DNA of 36,248 nucleotides from Chromatiales bacterium (GTDB taxonomy: Bacteria; Pseudomonadota; Gammaproteobacteria; CAMYNG01): the NCBI GenBank assembly GCA_027005735.1, contig JALTLF010000214.1, forward strand, positions 1 to 36,248, in the 5' to 3' direction. The notes beneath the pieces are model-generated. The model searched no databases and was not told where the DNA came from. It was given only the letters and a program-made list of their open reading frames with translations. This document shows positions 26,428 to 35,797 of the stretch, in pieces (the stretch's first letter is position 1; the number at the start of each line of letters is the position of its first letter). The translations under genes and the position numbers were made by a program.

Positions 26428-27492
26428 TCACTCGCGCGACGCTGCTGCGCCGTCCTGCGGATCGTCCTCGCGCAGGCCGCTGACCCAGAAGGCATGCTCG
26501 CTGTCGAGAAACTCGTCGTAGGGAATATAGTGGGAACCGTCGCAGGAGAAGGTCAGGCCGACGATGCCGTTGAAGATATTCAGCGTGCCGGTGCGCAGGT
26601 ACAGGGTGTCGTCCATGGTACGCAGCTTCTTGAAGCCGTCGAGGATGGGACGGATGGCATCCCGCGGGGTGATGGCATCGGCGGGATAGTCGCGCCGCGG
26701 GTAGGCAAGGCAGGTGTCGGGATCGACGAGGGCATCGATGTCCAGCAGGCGGTAGCGGTAGGGATCGTCGTAGAGCCAGATCACTGCGCGGCTGCTGGAG
26801 AAATGGATCATGATGTGGAACACGCCGTGATCGACCATCAGTTCCTCCACCACGCCGAGGACGGTATCCATTTGCCGATCCAGCTCGCTTTCCTGCCGCG
26901 TCTGGAAGAAGACCGTACCGCGAATGGAGGGATCGCCCTTGATCTGCCGCCAGTGGCGCGGTTCCTCGTAGAGATCGCGCGTCAGGGGCAGTTCGCGCAG
27001 GTCGAAGTCCGCGCCGACGAAGCCCAGCACGTTGTCCTCCCTGTCGCGCACGATCTGGATGGCGGTGAGCGCCGGGCGCTTCGCGCGCAGGCTGATGTAG
27101 GCCTCGCTGAGCAGAAAGCCGGTGCTGGGTACCGCCTCGCGCATGTAGGGGCGTTGCGAACGGTCGCGGCCGAAGTCCTTTTCGTCGATGCCCTCGCGCG
27201 TGATGTTGTCGCTGATCTGGTGGGCGTTGGTGTCCAGCGCATAGAGATAACTGCAGTTGGGAATGGAGGCCAGGCGGCCCTGCAGGACCGCGTCGAGCTT
27301 GCGGCGATCGGGCCAGACCTCGCTGCAGGCCTCCGCCGTGAGGCGCAGGGGCGCCTTGAGCATGGTGGCGAGTTCTTCGCGCTGGCGGGCGATGCTGTCG
27401 CGCAGTGTTTCGGTGCTGGCTGGCATGGCTTCCGGTTCGTGTTCGTTTTCAATATTAAAACATACTGATATTCGCTGGCGGAAGGCGTGCAT
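26428..27492 (-). CDS. Soluble Cache/PDC-sensor-like protein without output domain
   Basis: ORF 26428..27660; ATG at 27492 overlaps the stop of the upstream gene (TGATG), alternative start at 27426 (MPASTETLRDSIARQ). GRDRSQRPYMREAVPSTGFLLSEAYISLRAKRPALTAIQIVRDREDNVLGFVGADFDLREL is Cache-like. Confidence 0.7.
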   Translation of the reverse strand: MHAFRQRISVCFNIENEHEPEAMPASTETLRDSIARQREELATMLKAPLRLTAEACSEVWPDRRKLDAVLQGRLASIPNCSYLYALDTNAHQISDNITREGIDEKDFGRDRSQRPYMREAVPSTGFLLSEAYISLRAKRPALTAIQIVRDREDNVLGFVGADFDLRELPLTRDLYEEPRHWRQIKGDPSIRGTVFFQTRQESELDRQMDTVLGVVEELMVDHGVFHIMIHFSSSRAVIWLYDDPYRYRLLDIDALVDPDTCLAYPRRDYPADAITPRDAIRPILDGFKKLRTMDDTLYLRTGTLNIFNGIVGLTFSCDGSHYIPYDEFLDSEHAFWVSGLREDDPQDGAAASRE

Positions 27493-27938
27493 CACAGATC
27501 GATGATGTGATCGATCAGCTGCTCGGGGTGAATGTGGGTCTCGCTGAAGCAACGGCCGCACATGCTGATGCCGGCGCGGCGCACGCTGTCGGCCTCGCCA
27601 CTGACGAGGGGATGCCATGCGGGCAGCTCGCGGCCTTGCGCGAGACGACGGTAGGCGCAACTGTCGGGCAACTGTGCCAGCAGGTTGTCATCCAGCGGTC
27701 GCAGGTCGAGGCAGCCGGCGACCCGCTCGCGGCGATGGGCGTAGTCCCGGCAACGGCAGCGGTCGAGATCCAGCATGGCACAGGCGACGTTGGTGAAGTA
27801 GAGCCTGCCGGTGTCCTCGTCTTCGAGCTTGACCATGCAGCAGCGCGCACAGCCATCGCACAGCGCCTCCCATTCCTGCTCGCCGAGTTCATCCAGCGAC
27901 CTGTGTTTCCAGAAATCCCTCGCGGGTGGATCCGACAC
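27492..27938 (-). CDS. YcgN-family cysteine-cluster protein (UPF0260)
   Basis: GTG start at 27938; FWKHRSLDELGEQEWEALCDGCARCCMVKLEDEDTGRLYFTNVACAMLDLDRCRCRDYAHR. Confidence 0.9.
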   Translation of the reverse strand: MSDPPARDFWKHRSLDELGEQEWEALCDGCARCCMVKLEDEDTGRLYFTNVACAMLDLDRCRCRDYAHRRERVAGCLDLRPLDDNLLAQLPDSCAYRRLAQGRELPAWHPLVSGEADSVRRAGISMCGRCFSETHIHPEQLIDHIIDL

Positions 27939-27948
27939 GGCATGCCTC

Positions 27949-28317
27949 TCAGTTGATCTCGCGACGCAGGGGAACGACCCTGCCCTCGATGGGTGCGCGG
28001 GGCGTGGCAAATGCCTCGGGATCGAGCCACAGCTCCGTCACCCGGTCCCCTGCCAGCACCACGTTGCCACCATAGCGTACCTGTCCGTCGGTGGCGAACT
28101 CGAAACGGTAACGGCGCACTACCAGCAGGCCGCCCCTGCCGCCGCGGCGCAGGCGGGTGCGTTGCAGGGCCACGGTGTCGTCGAGGAAATGCACCCCGGC
28201 ACGCTCGCAGGCGCGGCGCCCGGCGGCCGTGGCGCGCTCCCTGGCGCGCAGCTGTGCCTGCCAGTTCACGGCGATCAACACCAGCACGATAACGAAGGCC
28301 AGCTCCTGGCCCGTCAT
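27949..28317 (-). CDS. DUF3301-like membrane-anchored protein
   Basis: MTGQELAFVIVLVLIAVNWQAQLRARERATAAGRRACERAGVHFLDDTVALQRTRLRR...RYRFEFATDG. Confidence 0.75.
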   Translation of the reverse strand: MTGQELAFVIVLVLIAVNWQAQLRARERATAAGRRACERAGVHFLDDTVALQRTRLRRGGRGGLLVVRRYRFEFATDGQVRYGGNVVLAGDRVTELWLDPEAFATPRAPIEGRVVPLRREIN

Positions 28318-29144
28318 TGCGGTGTCCCCGCAAGAAAGCGCGCCAGTGCCTGCTGGTAGTCGGGCTGGCTGAGCAGGAAGCCATAGTTGTGGTCGCCGCG
28401 CAGGCGCACGAAGGTCTTTGCCTGCGGCGCCGCGGCAAAGAGACGCTGGCCCAGTTCGAAGGGAATGATTTCGTCTTCGGGACTGTGCAGCATGAGCAGG
28501 GGGACGCGCAGGCCGCGGATGGCACCCTCGGCATCGAAGTCGTAGCGCAGGATCACGACACGCGACAGCCAGGGCATCATGTGGCGGGCCATGTCGCGCG
28601 CCGAGGAAAAGGTCGATTCCAGGATCAGGCGCGCGGGTTCCACTTCCACGGCCAGTTTCGTCGCCACCACGCCACCCAGCGAGCGGCCGAAGACGGTGAT
28701 GCGCCTGGCGGGCACGCCGCGCTGCTCGACGAGATACTTCCAGGCCGCGCGGGCGTCGCGGTAGAGGCCGCGTTCCGAGGGGCTGCCGCTGCTCTGGCCA
28801 TAGCCGCGGTAGTCGAAGATGAAGACGTTGAGGCCGAGGCGATGAAAGATGCGCAGCGAGTCGCCGCGGTGGGAAATGTTGCCTGCGTTGCCGTGCAGGA
28901 AGAGCAGGGTGTCGCAGTCCTGCGGCGCGGGTCGCGCGCAGGGAAGGTACCAGCCGTGCAGGGTTTCGCCGTCTTCCGTCCGGAAACGTACCTCCTCGAA
29001 GGCCAGTCCCCAGTCACGCGGCGTGGCCTCCAGCGTGCGCAGCGGGTAGAAGACCATGGCCGCCTGCTGAAAATAGAACAGGGCGTTCAACAGCAGCAGG
29101 CCGCCGGCGAGGTAGATGAGAAACTTGACGAGAATGGCTTTCAC
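28314..29144 (-). CDS. Alpha/beta hydrolase, membrane-anchored
   Basis: N-terminal TM; LLFLHGNAGNISHRGDSL; FIFDYRGYGQSSGSPSE; VFGRSLGGVVATKLA (nucleophile elbow); LMLHSPEDEIIPFE; GDHNYG. Confidence 0.88.
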   Translation of the reverse strand: MKAILVKFLIYLAGGLLLLNALFYFQQAAMVFYPLRTLEATPRDWGLAFEEVRFRTEDGETLHGWYLPCARPAPQDCDTLLFLHGNAGNISHRGDSLRIFHRLGLNVFIFDYRGYGQSSGSPSERGLYRDARAAWKYLVEQRGVPARRITVFGRSLGGVVATKLAVEVEPARLILESTFSSARDMARHMMPWLSRVVILRYDFDAEGAIRGLRVPLLMLHSPEDEIIPFELGQRLFAAAPQAKTFVRLRGDHNYGFLLSQPDYQQALARFLAGTPQ

Positions 29145-29177
29145 CCTTCGAGGTTCGGGAGGCGGTAATGGTGATGT

Positions 29178-29588
29178 TCAGCCCGTCGGCCGTGTCGCCA
29201 GCAGCGGCGCCAGCGCGGCTTCCATTTGCGCGGCGTCCACCGGCTGGACCAGCGTGGCGTGGACGGGAAACAGGGCCGCCAGCCTGTCCACGAACTGGCG
29301 CTCGGCGGGCTCCACCAGCACCACCACGCGGCAGTCCGGGGCGTACTTCGGCAGGCTGGCGAGGAGCACGTCGAGATTGCTGACATTCACGCCGGCGTAG
29401 TTGTTGCCCCAGCCGTAGAAGAACTCGCCCACCAGTACCGTGGGCGGGTGTTTCTTCACCACCCGGATGGCCTCGCGCACGGAACGCGCCTGCCGGGGCG
29501 CGAGGCCGAGGCGGCGGTAGAGGGCGTCCAGGTCCGGGTGGGCCGGACTCTCCCTCACCGAGAGGATTTCGGGGCGGGTGGTGTGCAT
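29178..29588 (-). CDS. Small protein with receiver-like fold, unknown function
   Basis: ORF 29178..29633, start likely 29588 (MHTTRPEILSVRESPAHPDLDALYRRLGL). Alternating strands/helices: PTVLVGEFFY, CRVVVLVEPAERQFVDRLAALF, ATLVQPVDAAQMEAALAPLL. Confidence 0.6.
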   Translation of the reverse strand: MHTTRPEILSVRESPAHPDLDALYRRLGLAPRQARSVREAIRVVKKHPPTVLVGEFFYGWGNNYAGVNVSNLDVLLASLPKYAPDCRVVVLVEPAERQFVDRLAALFPVHATLVQPVDAAQMEAALAPLLATRPTG

Positions 29589-29743
29589 TGGGTTCTCCCG
29601 GGTGACTGTGGGCCGGTCGCGGGCGGGGCCCACCGGCCCGCAGGGGCTGATGGGGGTAGTTTACCCGGCTTTGGGGCCAGACCACAGGCGTGCGCATCGC
29701 CGCCCCTTCCCTGCCCTGGCGCGGCCGGGAGGGCGCCTGATAA

Positions 29744-29760
29744 CCTTGTCAAGTACAAGG
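29744..29760. repeat. Inverted repeat upstream of rapA
   Basis: CCTTGT-CAAGT-ACAAGG, 6 bp perfect arms, about 95 bp before the rapA ATG. Confidence 0.35.
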
Positions 29761-29855
29761 AAAAGGCTGCCTCGGCGCCGCCCGGAGCGGGCCACTGTCC
29801 CCCGCCGCGCGCGGCCTGTTAGAATTGCGCGCTTTTGCGGCCCTGGAGCCTGAAG

Positions 29856-32747
29856 ATGGACGACTACGTACCGGGTCAACGCTGGATCAGCGACGCCGAA
29901 CTGCAACTGGGGCTGGGCCTCATCCTCGAGCGCGACGCGCGTCGCGTCACCGTGGCCTTTCCCGCCACCGGCGAGACCCGCACCTATGCGCTGGAAGGCG
30001 CGCCGCTGACGCGCGTGCGCTTCGCGCCCGGCGATCTGCTCGCCAGCGAGGATGGCTGGCAGTTGCGGGTCACGGCGCTGCGCGAGGGCGACGGCGTGAT
30101 CATCTACGAGGGCCTGCGTGAGGACGGCGAACCCGCCAGCCTGCCCGAGTACCAGCTGGACCACCGCACCCAGCTCAGCCGCGCCTCGGATCGCCTGCTC
30201 AGTGGCCAGGTGGACGGCGACAAGTGGTTCGAGCTGCGCGTCGCCACCCTCCAGTGGCACAGCCGCCTCATGCAGTCGGACATGTACGGCCTCATCGGCG
30301 GGCGCACCAGCCTCCTGCCCCACCAGCTGTACATCGCCCACGAGGTGGCCCACCGTTACGCCCCCCGCGTGCTGCTCGCCGACGAGGTGGGTCTCGGCAA
30401 GACCATCGAGGCGGGCATGATCCTGCACCAGCAACTGCTCACTGGCCGCGCGGCGCGGGTGCTCATCCTCGTGCCCGAGAGCCTCGTCTACCAGTGGCTG
30501 GTGGAAATGCTGCGCCGTTTCAACCTGCGCTTCAGCATCTTCGACGAAGAGCGTTGCGTGGCCATCGAGGAGAGCAGCGGTCAGGCGAATCCCTTTCACA
30601 GCGAACAGCTGGTGCTGTGCAGCGTGGATTTCCTCGCCGCGAACCCGCAACGGGCGGCGCAGGCCCGCGCCGGCCAGTTCGACCTGCTGGTCGTCGATGA
30701 GGCCCATCACCTGGCGTGGTCGCCGCAACGGCCCAGCGCCGAGTACCAGCTGGTAGAGGGCCTCGCCGGGGACATCCCCGGCGTATTGCTGCTCACCGCG
30801 ACGCCGGAACAACTGGGCAAGGCGAGTCACTTTGCCCGCCTGCGCCTGCTCGACCCGGTGCGGTTTCCCGACTTTGATGCCTTCGTTGCCGAGGAGGCGG
30901 ACTACGAACCCGTGGCGCGGGCCGTGGACAGCCTGCTCTCGGGTGAGGCGCTGGACGAGGCGACGCGCCGCGTTCTCGCCGATGCCCTCGGCGAGACGGA
31001 CAATCGGCACCTGCTGGAGGCCATCGCCGATGCCGCGACGGCGGAGGAAAAACAGGCGCTCAGCGAACAGCTCATCGAACACCTGCTCGACCGCCACGGC
31101 ACCGGACGGGTGCTGTTTCGCAACACCCGCGAGGCGGTCAAGGGCTTTCCCGAGCGGGAACTGCACGATGCACCCCTGCCCCTGCCGGAAGCCTACGCCG
31201 AACTCGTCACGGCCCTGCAGGCCACCAGCATTACCCGGGCACAGGAACTGCTGCGCCCGGAACGCCTGCATGCCGCGGCGGCGGAAAACGAAAACTGGTG
31301 CGACATCGATCCGCGCGTGGCGTGGTTGCGTGATCGCTTGCGCAGCCTGCGCCCGGCCAAGGTCCTCGTCATCGCCGCCTGTGCCGAGACGGTGCTGGAG
31401 CTGGCCGCGCATTATCGCCAGCGTGAAGGCCTGCATGTGGCGGTATTCCACGAAGGCATGGGGATCCTCGAGCGTGATCGCGCGGCGGCCTATTTCGCCG
31501 ATCCCGAGGGCGCGCAGGTGCTGGTGTGTTCCGAGATCGGCAGCGAGGGACGCAACTTCCAGTTCGCCCATCACCTGGTGCTGTTCGATCTGCCGCTGGA
31601 TCCCGACCTGCTGGAGCAACGCATCGGCCGCCTGGATCGCATCGGCCAGACACAGACCATCCGCATCCACGTCCCGTGGCTGCGCGGCTCGGCGCAGGAA
31701 GTCATGTTCAGGTGGTTCCACGAGGGGCTTGATGCCTTCCTGCATACCTGCCCGTCGGGCCAGGCGGTGTTCGCGCAGGTCAGGGAGGAACTCCTCGACA
31801 GCCTGCACCAGCTCGATGAAGGTCTGCGCGACCTGCCGGCGCTGCTTGCCACCAGCCGCGCCCTCAACGAACAGTACCGCGAGCAGCTCACCCGCGGGCG
31901 CGACCGCCTGCTGGAATACAATTCCTGCCGACCCCGGCGGGCCATGGAACTCTACCAGCGCGCACTGGGCAGTTGCCGCGAACGCGAGCTGGCGGAGTAC
32001 ATGGAAGACATGTTCGACTGCTTCGGCGTGGACAGTGAACCCCATGGTGAACAGGGCCTGGTGCTGCGCGCCGGCGACAGGTTGCAGTCCAGTTATTTCC
32101 CCGGCCTGCCCGAGGACGGCCTCACCGTTACCTGGGATCGCAGGACCGCCCTCGTCCACGAGGACATCGGCTTCCTGAGCTGGGAACACCCGCTGGTGAC
32201 CGACGCCATGGACATGGTCATGAGCAACGAGTACGGCAATACCGCCATGACCGCCCTGCGCTACAAGGGCGCACAGGCGGGCACCCTGCTGCTCGACTGC
32301 ATCTTCGTGGTACAGGCGGTGGCGGATACCCGCCTGGGCCTGGCGCGCTACCTGCCCGCGACGACCATCCGCAAGGTGGTGGATGCGCAGGGCCGGGACC
32401 ATGCCCGCGCCCTGTCCTTCGAGGTGGTGCGCAAGTACGGTCAAAAGGTGGATCGTGAAACCGCGCGCAAGGTGGTGCGCAGCCAGCAGAAGATCATGCG
32501 CAAGCTCCTCGATGTCGCGGAGCAGGTGGCCACGAAGGACATCCCGCCGCTGGTCGAGGCCGCGCGCCGCGAAGCGGAGACCGTACTGCTCGGCGAGGCC
32601 GACCGACTGAGCGCCCTGCAACGCAACAACCCCAACGTGCGCGAAGACGAGATCGCCTGGTTCCGCGAGCGCCACCGGGAGGTCAACGCGGTGCTGGATT
32701 CCGTGGAACTGCGCCTCGACGCAGTGCGAGCCATCATCCTCGTTTGA
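29856..32747 (+). CDS. rapA: RNA polymerase-associated ATPase RapA
   Basis: MDDYVPGQRWISDAELQLGLGLIL; LPHQLYIAHEVAHRYAPRVLLADEVGLGKTIEAGMILHQQL; DEAHHL; SEIGSEGRNFQFAHHLVLFDLPLDPDLLEQRIGRLDRIGQ. Confidence 0.95.
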   Translation: MDDYVPGQRWISDAELQLGLGLILERDARRVTVAFPATGETRTYALEGAPLTRVRFAPGDLLASEDGWQLRVTALREGDGVIIYEGLREDGEPASLPEYQLDHRTQLSRASDRLLSGQVDGDKWFELRVATLQWHSRLMQSDMYGLIGGRTSLLPHQLYIAHEVAHRYAPRVLLADEVGLGKTIEAGMILHQQLLTGRAARVLILVPESLVYQWLVEMLRRFNLRFSIFDEERCVAIEESSGQANPFHSEQLVLCSVDFLAANPQRAAQARAGQFDLLVVDEAHHLAWSPQRPSAEYQLVEGLAGDIPGVLLLTATPEQLGKASHFARLRLLDPVRFPDFDAFVAEEADYEPVARAVDSLLSGEALDEATRRVLADALGETDNRHLLEAIADAATAEEKQALSEQLIEHLLDRHGTGRVLFRNTREAVKGFPERELHDAPLPLPEAYAELVTALQATSITRAQELLRPERLHAAAAENENWCDIDPRVAWLRDRLRSLRPAKVLVIAACAETVLELAAHYRQREGLHVAVFHEGMGILERDRAAAYFADPEGAQVLVCSEIGSEGRNFQFAHHLVLFDLPLDPDLLEQRIGRLDRIGQTQTIRIHVPWLRGSAQEVMFRWFHEGLDAFLHTCPSGQAVFAQVREELLDSLHQLDEGLRDLPALLATSRALNEQYREQLTRGRDRLLEYNSCRPRRAMELYQRALGSCRERELAEYMEDMFDCFGVDSEPHGEQGLVLRAGDRLQSSYFPGLPEDGLTVTWDRRTALVHEDIGFLSWEHPLVTDAMDMVMSNEYGNTAMTALRYKGAQAGTLLLDCIFVVQAVADTRLGLARYLPATTIRKVVDAQGRDHARALSFEVVRKYGQKVDRETARKVVRSQQKIMRKLLDVAEQVATKDIPPLVEAARREAETVLLGEADRLSALQRNNPNVREDEIAWFRERHREVNAVLDSVELRLDAVRAIILV

Positions 32748-32759
32748 GCCTGTCGCGGC

Positions 32760-33113
32760 TCAGGGCACGGGCAGCTTGCGGTACACCGATTCCCTGCCCG
32801 TGGCGCTGGTGACGATGCGCAGTTCGTTGCGGTCCGTGTTGAAGAAGAAGGTGGTAAGGAGATCCCTGCCGTCGATGGTAAACACCGCCTTGACATCATA
32901 ATGGGTGACGACATAGAAGCCGCCGATGCGGGTACCATCCTGCCAGATGTTGAAGACATCGCCGTTGGGCAGGAATTCCAGCCAGTCACGGGGGTTGCCG
33001 TCGGGATCCTCGATCAGTTCCCAGCGGCCATGGATCCACGCCTCGGGGGCGTCCGCCCACAGGCTTGCCGGCCAGCACAGAACAAGGATGATCAGGAGAT
33101 GTCTGCGTGCCAT
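32760..33113 (-). CDS. Small exported protein of unknown function
   Basis: MARRHLLIILVLCWPASLWA signal peptide then APEAWIHGRWELIEDPDGNPRDWLEFLPNGDVFNIW. Confidence 0.7.
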   Translation of the reverse strand: MARRHLLIILVLCWPASLWADAPEAWIHGRWELIEDPDGNPRDWLEFLPNGDVFNIWQDGTRIGGFYVVTHYDVKAVFTIDGRDLLTTFFFNTDRNELRIVTSATGRESVYRKLPVP

Positions 33114-33175
33114 GTCGCCAGTCTAGCAAAACCGCGCCGGTCGTGCATGCCGGTGGAGCGTGATAGGATAAGCGC

Positions 33176-34342
33176 GTGATACACGATCACCTGTTCATCA
33201 TTTTTCTGATCTTTGCCGGCGCGGCGCTGGTTTCGACTCTGGCCCTGTTTGCGCGCCAGTCGCTGCTCGTGACCTACATCCTCGTCGGCATGTTGCTCGG
33301 CCCCTCAGGGCTCGGGCTGGTGGCGGATCCCGAGCTCATTACCGACATGTCCGAGGTGGGGATCATTTTCCTGCTCTTCCTGCTCGGCACCAACCTGCCG
33401 CCGCAGAAACTGCTGCACCTGTTCCGCCAGACCACCGTGGTGGCGGGGATCAGTTCGCTGGTGTTTACCGCCATCGGCTTCGGCCTTGCCCTGGCGTTTG
33501 GTTTTTCGCCGGTGGAATCCCTGCTGATCGGTGCGAGCATGATGTTTTCCTCCACCATCATCGGTCTGAAACTGCTGCCCACCACCGTCCTGCATCACCA
33601 GCACACCGGCGAGATCATCATCAGCATCCTGCTGTTGCAGGATCTGATCGCTATCCTGATCCTCATGTTGTTGCCGGCGCACGGTACCGACAGCGGCCTG
33701 TCCATGGAACTGCTGCGGCTGTTCGTCTCCCTCATCGGCGTGGTGACTTTCGCCTGGCTGTTCGAGCGTTTCATTCTCGTCAAGCTCATCCGGCGCTTCG
33801 ATCAGATCCGTGAATACATCTTTCTCATGGCCATCGCCTGGTGCCTGAGCATGGCGGAGCTGGCCTCGCTGGTGGGCCTGTCCGCGGAGATCGGCGCCTT
33901 CATCGCGGGCGTCATGCTGGCCACCAGCCCGCTGGCCCTGTTCATCGGCGAGAGCCTCAAGCCCCTGCGCGACTTCTTCCTGATCATCTTCTTCGTCGCG
34001 CTGGGCGCCAGCTTCGACCTGGGGATCATCCAGCAGGTGCTCCTGCCCGCCACCATACTGGCGGTGCTCATGCTGGTGGGCAAGCCCTTCGTGTTCAGGT
34101 GGTTGCTGGTACGCTCCGGTGAAGAGGCGCCCCGCTCCATGGAAATCGGCGTGCGCCTCGGCCAGATCAGCGAGTTTTCCCTCTTCGTGGCAATGCTGGC
34201 CCTGCAACTGGCGGTGATCGGCGAACGCGCCGCCTACGTCATCCAGGTGAGCACCCTGCTGAGCTTCATCGCCTCATCCTGGTTCATCGTGCAGCGCTAT
34301 CCCACGCCCATTGCCACGTCGGCGAAATTGCGCCGCGATTGA
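33176..34342 (+). CDS. Monovalent cation:proton antiporter (CPA2 / Kef-type), membrane domain only
   Basis: GTG start; LVTYILVGMLLGPSGLGLVADPELITDMSEVGIIFLLFLLGTNLPPQKLLHLFRQT and about 11-12 hydrophobic segments; no C-terminal TrkA-N domain. Confidence 0.9.
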   Translation: MIHDHLFIIFLIFAGAALVSTLALFARQSLLVTYILVGMLLGPSGLGLVADPELITDMSEVGIIFLLFLLGTNLPPQKLLHLFRQTTVVAGISSLVFTAIGFGLALAFGFSPVESLLIGASMMFSSTIIGLKLLPTTVLHHQHTGEIIISILLLQDLIAILILMLLPAHGTDSGLSMELLRLFVSLIGVVTFAWLFERFILVKLIRRFDQIREYIFLMAIAWCLSMAELASLVGLSAEIGAFIAGVMLATSPLALFIGESLKPLRDFFLIIFFVALGASFDLGIIQQVLLPATILAVLMLVGKPFVFRWLLVRSGEEAPRSMEIGVRLGQISEFSLFVAMLALQLAVIGERAAYVIQVSTLLSFIASSWFIVQRYPTPIATSAKLRRD

Positions 34343-34382
34343 CCGGCCCGGTGCGCGAGTGTTTGCCGCCGCTCCGCGCCTG

Positions 34383-34994
34383 CTACATGCCGAAGCCGAA
34401 CTTGTCGTTCTCGGTGACGCCCGAGGCGCGCACCTTCGCCAGTGCCGCGGCATATTCCCGCAGGATCCCCAGTGACCAGCGGAGTCGTTCCCGGTACCAC
34501 GGATCGGCGCGTTGGTCGTTCTTCTCCGGATCTTCGTTGAGCACCGACTCCACCTCGCGGATGATGACGTGGTCGGGGATGTAACAGATACGGCAATTCT
34601 TGTAGCTGCTCATGCGCAGTTCCGCCACCGGGTAGGCACCGCCGGCGCCCGAGGAAACCGCAACGATGAGCGCGGGCTTGTGGCCGAGTTCCGCCTTGCC
34701 AAACAGCAGGAAGAAGTTCTTCAGCCCTGCCGGCACCTGGCCATGCCATTCCGGCGTGATGATGACGAAGGCATCGCTGCTCGCCAGTTGCTCGCGCGCG
34801 GGCGCAAGGCGCGCCAGCCAGTCCGGGTCATTGTTCCAGACGCCCTCGTCCCACAAGGGGAACGGCGTTCTGCCCAGGTCGAGCAGCCAGCTTTCTTCGC
34901 TGATCCCGGCGGCGAGTTCGGCCTGGATGTGCCGCGCCACCTTGCCGCTCTGCGAATCGGGCCGATGGCTGCCGCTGATGATGCTGATCTTCAT
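34383..34994 (-). CDS. NADPH-dependent FMN reductase / flavodoxin-like protein
   Basis: MKISIISGSHRPDSQSGKVARHI; FVIITPEWHGQVPAGLKNFFLLFG; VSSGAGGAYPVAELR. Confidence 0.88.
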   Translation of the reverse strand: MKISIISGSHRPDSQSGKVARHIQAELAAGISEESWLLDLGRTPFPLWDEGVWNNDPDWLARLAPAREQLASSDAFVIITPEWHGQVPAGLKNFFLLFGKAELGHKPALIVAVSSGAGGAYPVAELRMSSYKNCRICYIPDHVIIREVESVLNEDPEKNDQRADPWYRERLRWSLGILREYAAALAKVRASGVTENDKFGFGM

Positions 34995-35030
34995 GGGTGC
35001 TCCTTGGGTTTGCTTGTGGACGGAGTAGCG

Positions 35031-35783
35031 TTAGCCGCGTTCGGGCAGTGCCAGCCGGCGCAGGCGAAAATCGAGTTTGCGCCCCGGCGTGCGTGGCAGT
35101 GCCTCCAGCGCCTTATATAAGGTATGCCGTTCCGCGTCAACGCGCAGGAAGGCGCCGACGACATTGTCGTAGACGGGCAGGTCCAGGCGCCAGGCGCGGC
35201 GAAAACCACGCGCGGTGTGCCACCGGGTGCACAGGGCGCTGCGGCGCAGCTCGCCCGGCCCGAGGGTGTTGACCACCAGGCTGCCCCGCCGCGACAGGTG
35301 CCGCTTCAGCAGGGCACACCAGCCGGCATCCAGGGGGACGGCGCGCCGGGGCTGGCCGTCGGCGTCGCCAAACAGGTCCTCGATGATGAGATCGAAGGGC
35401 GGGCCCCGGTAGTTCTCCAGCCAGTGGCAGGCATCGGCCGCGATCAGCGCCGCCGAGGAAGACCTGACGCCGAAGAAGCGCCGCGCCACGGACAGATGCA
35501 CCGGGTTGAGATCGATGCCGATGATTTCACGCGGCCGGACGTGCGACTGCAACAGGCGGATGACGGCACCGCCGCCGACGCCGAGAACCAGCACGCGCTG
35601 GATCTCGCCGGGTGGATGAAACAGCGCAGGCAGCATGAGCAGATCCCACACGCCGTGTGTCCAGGGGCGCGCGGGACTGTACTGGCTGTGGAACACACCA
35701 TTGGTGTACAGGCGGCGGGTGTGGCCGGCGCTGCGGACTTCGTAGTCGGTACCCTCGCAGGTCTTGCGCCAGAGCAGGGCCAC
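35031..35783 (-). CDS. Spermidine-synthase-like methyltransferase-fold protein
   Basis: VLVLGVGGGAVIRLLQSHVRPREIIGIDLNPVHLSVARRFFG; FDLIIEDLFGDADGQP; Rossmann-type motif. Confidence 0.82.
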   Translation of the reverse strand: MALLWRKTCEGTDYEVRSAGHTRRLYTNGVFHSQYSPARPWTHGVWDLLMLPALFHPPGEIQRVLVLGVGGGAVIRLLQSHVRPREIIGIDLNPVHLSVARRFFGVRSSSAALIAADACHWLENYRGPPFDLIIEDLFGDADGQPRRAVPLDAGWCALLKRHLSRRGSLVVNTLGPGELRRSALCTRWHTARGFRRAWRLDLPVYDNVVGAFLRVDAERHTLYKALEALPRTPGRKLDFRLRRLALPERG

Positions 35784-35797
35784 CTGGGCGGACTTTG

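Noticed and set aside
29661-32675. 1004 aa ORF antisense to rapA
   Set aside because: rapA is an unmistakable gene on the other strand; long antisense ORFs arise from GC-rich codon usage. The translation has no domain pattern and low-complexity composition.
35111-35122. Perfect palindrome CCTTATATAAGG
   Set aside because: Lies inside the spermidine-synthase-like CDS (HTLYKALE) and has no regulatory context; likely chance.
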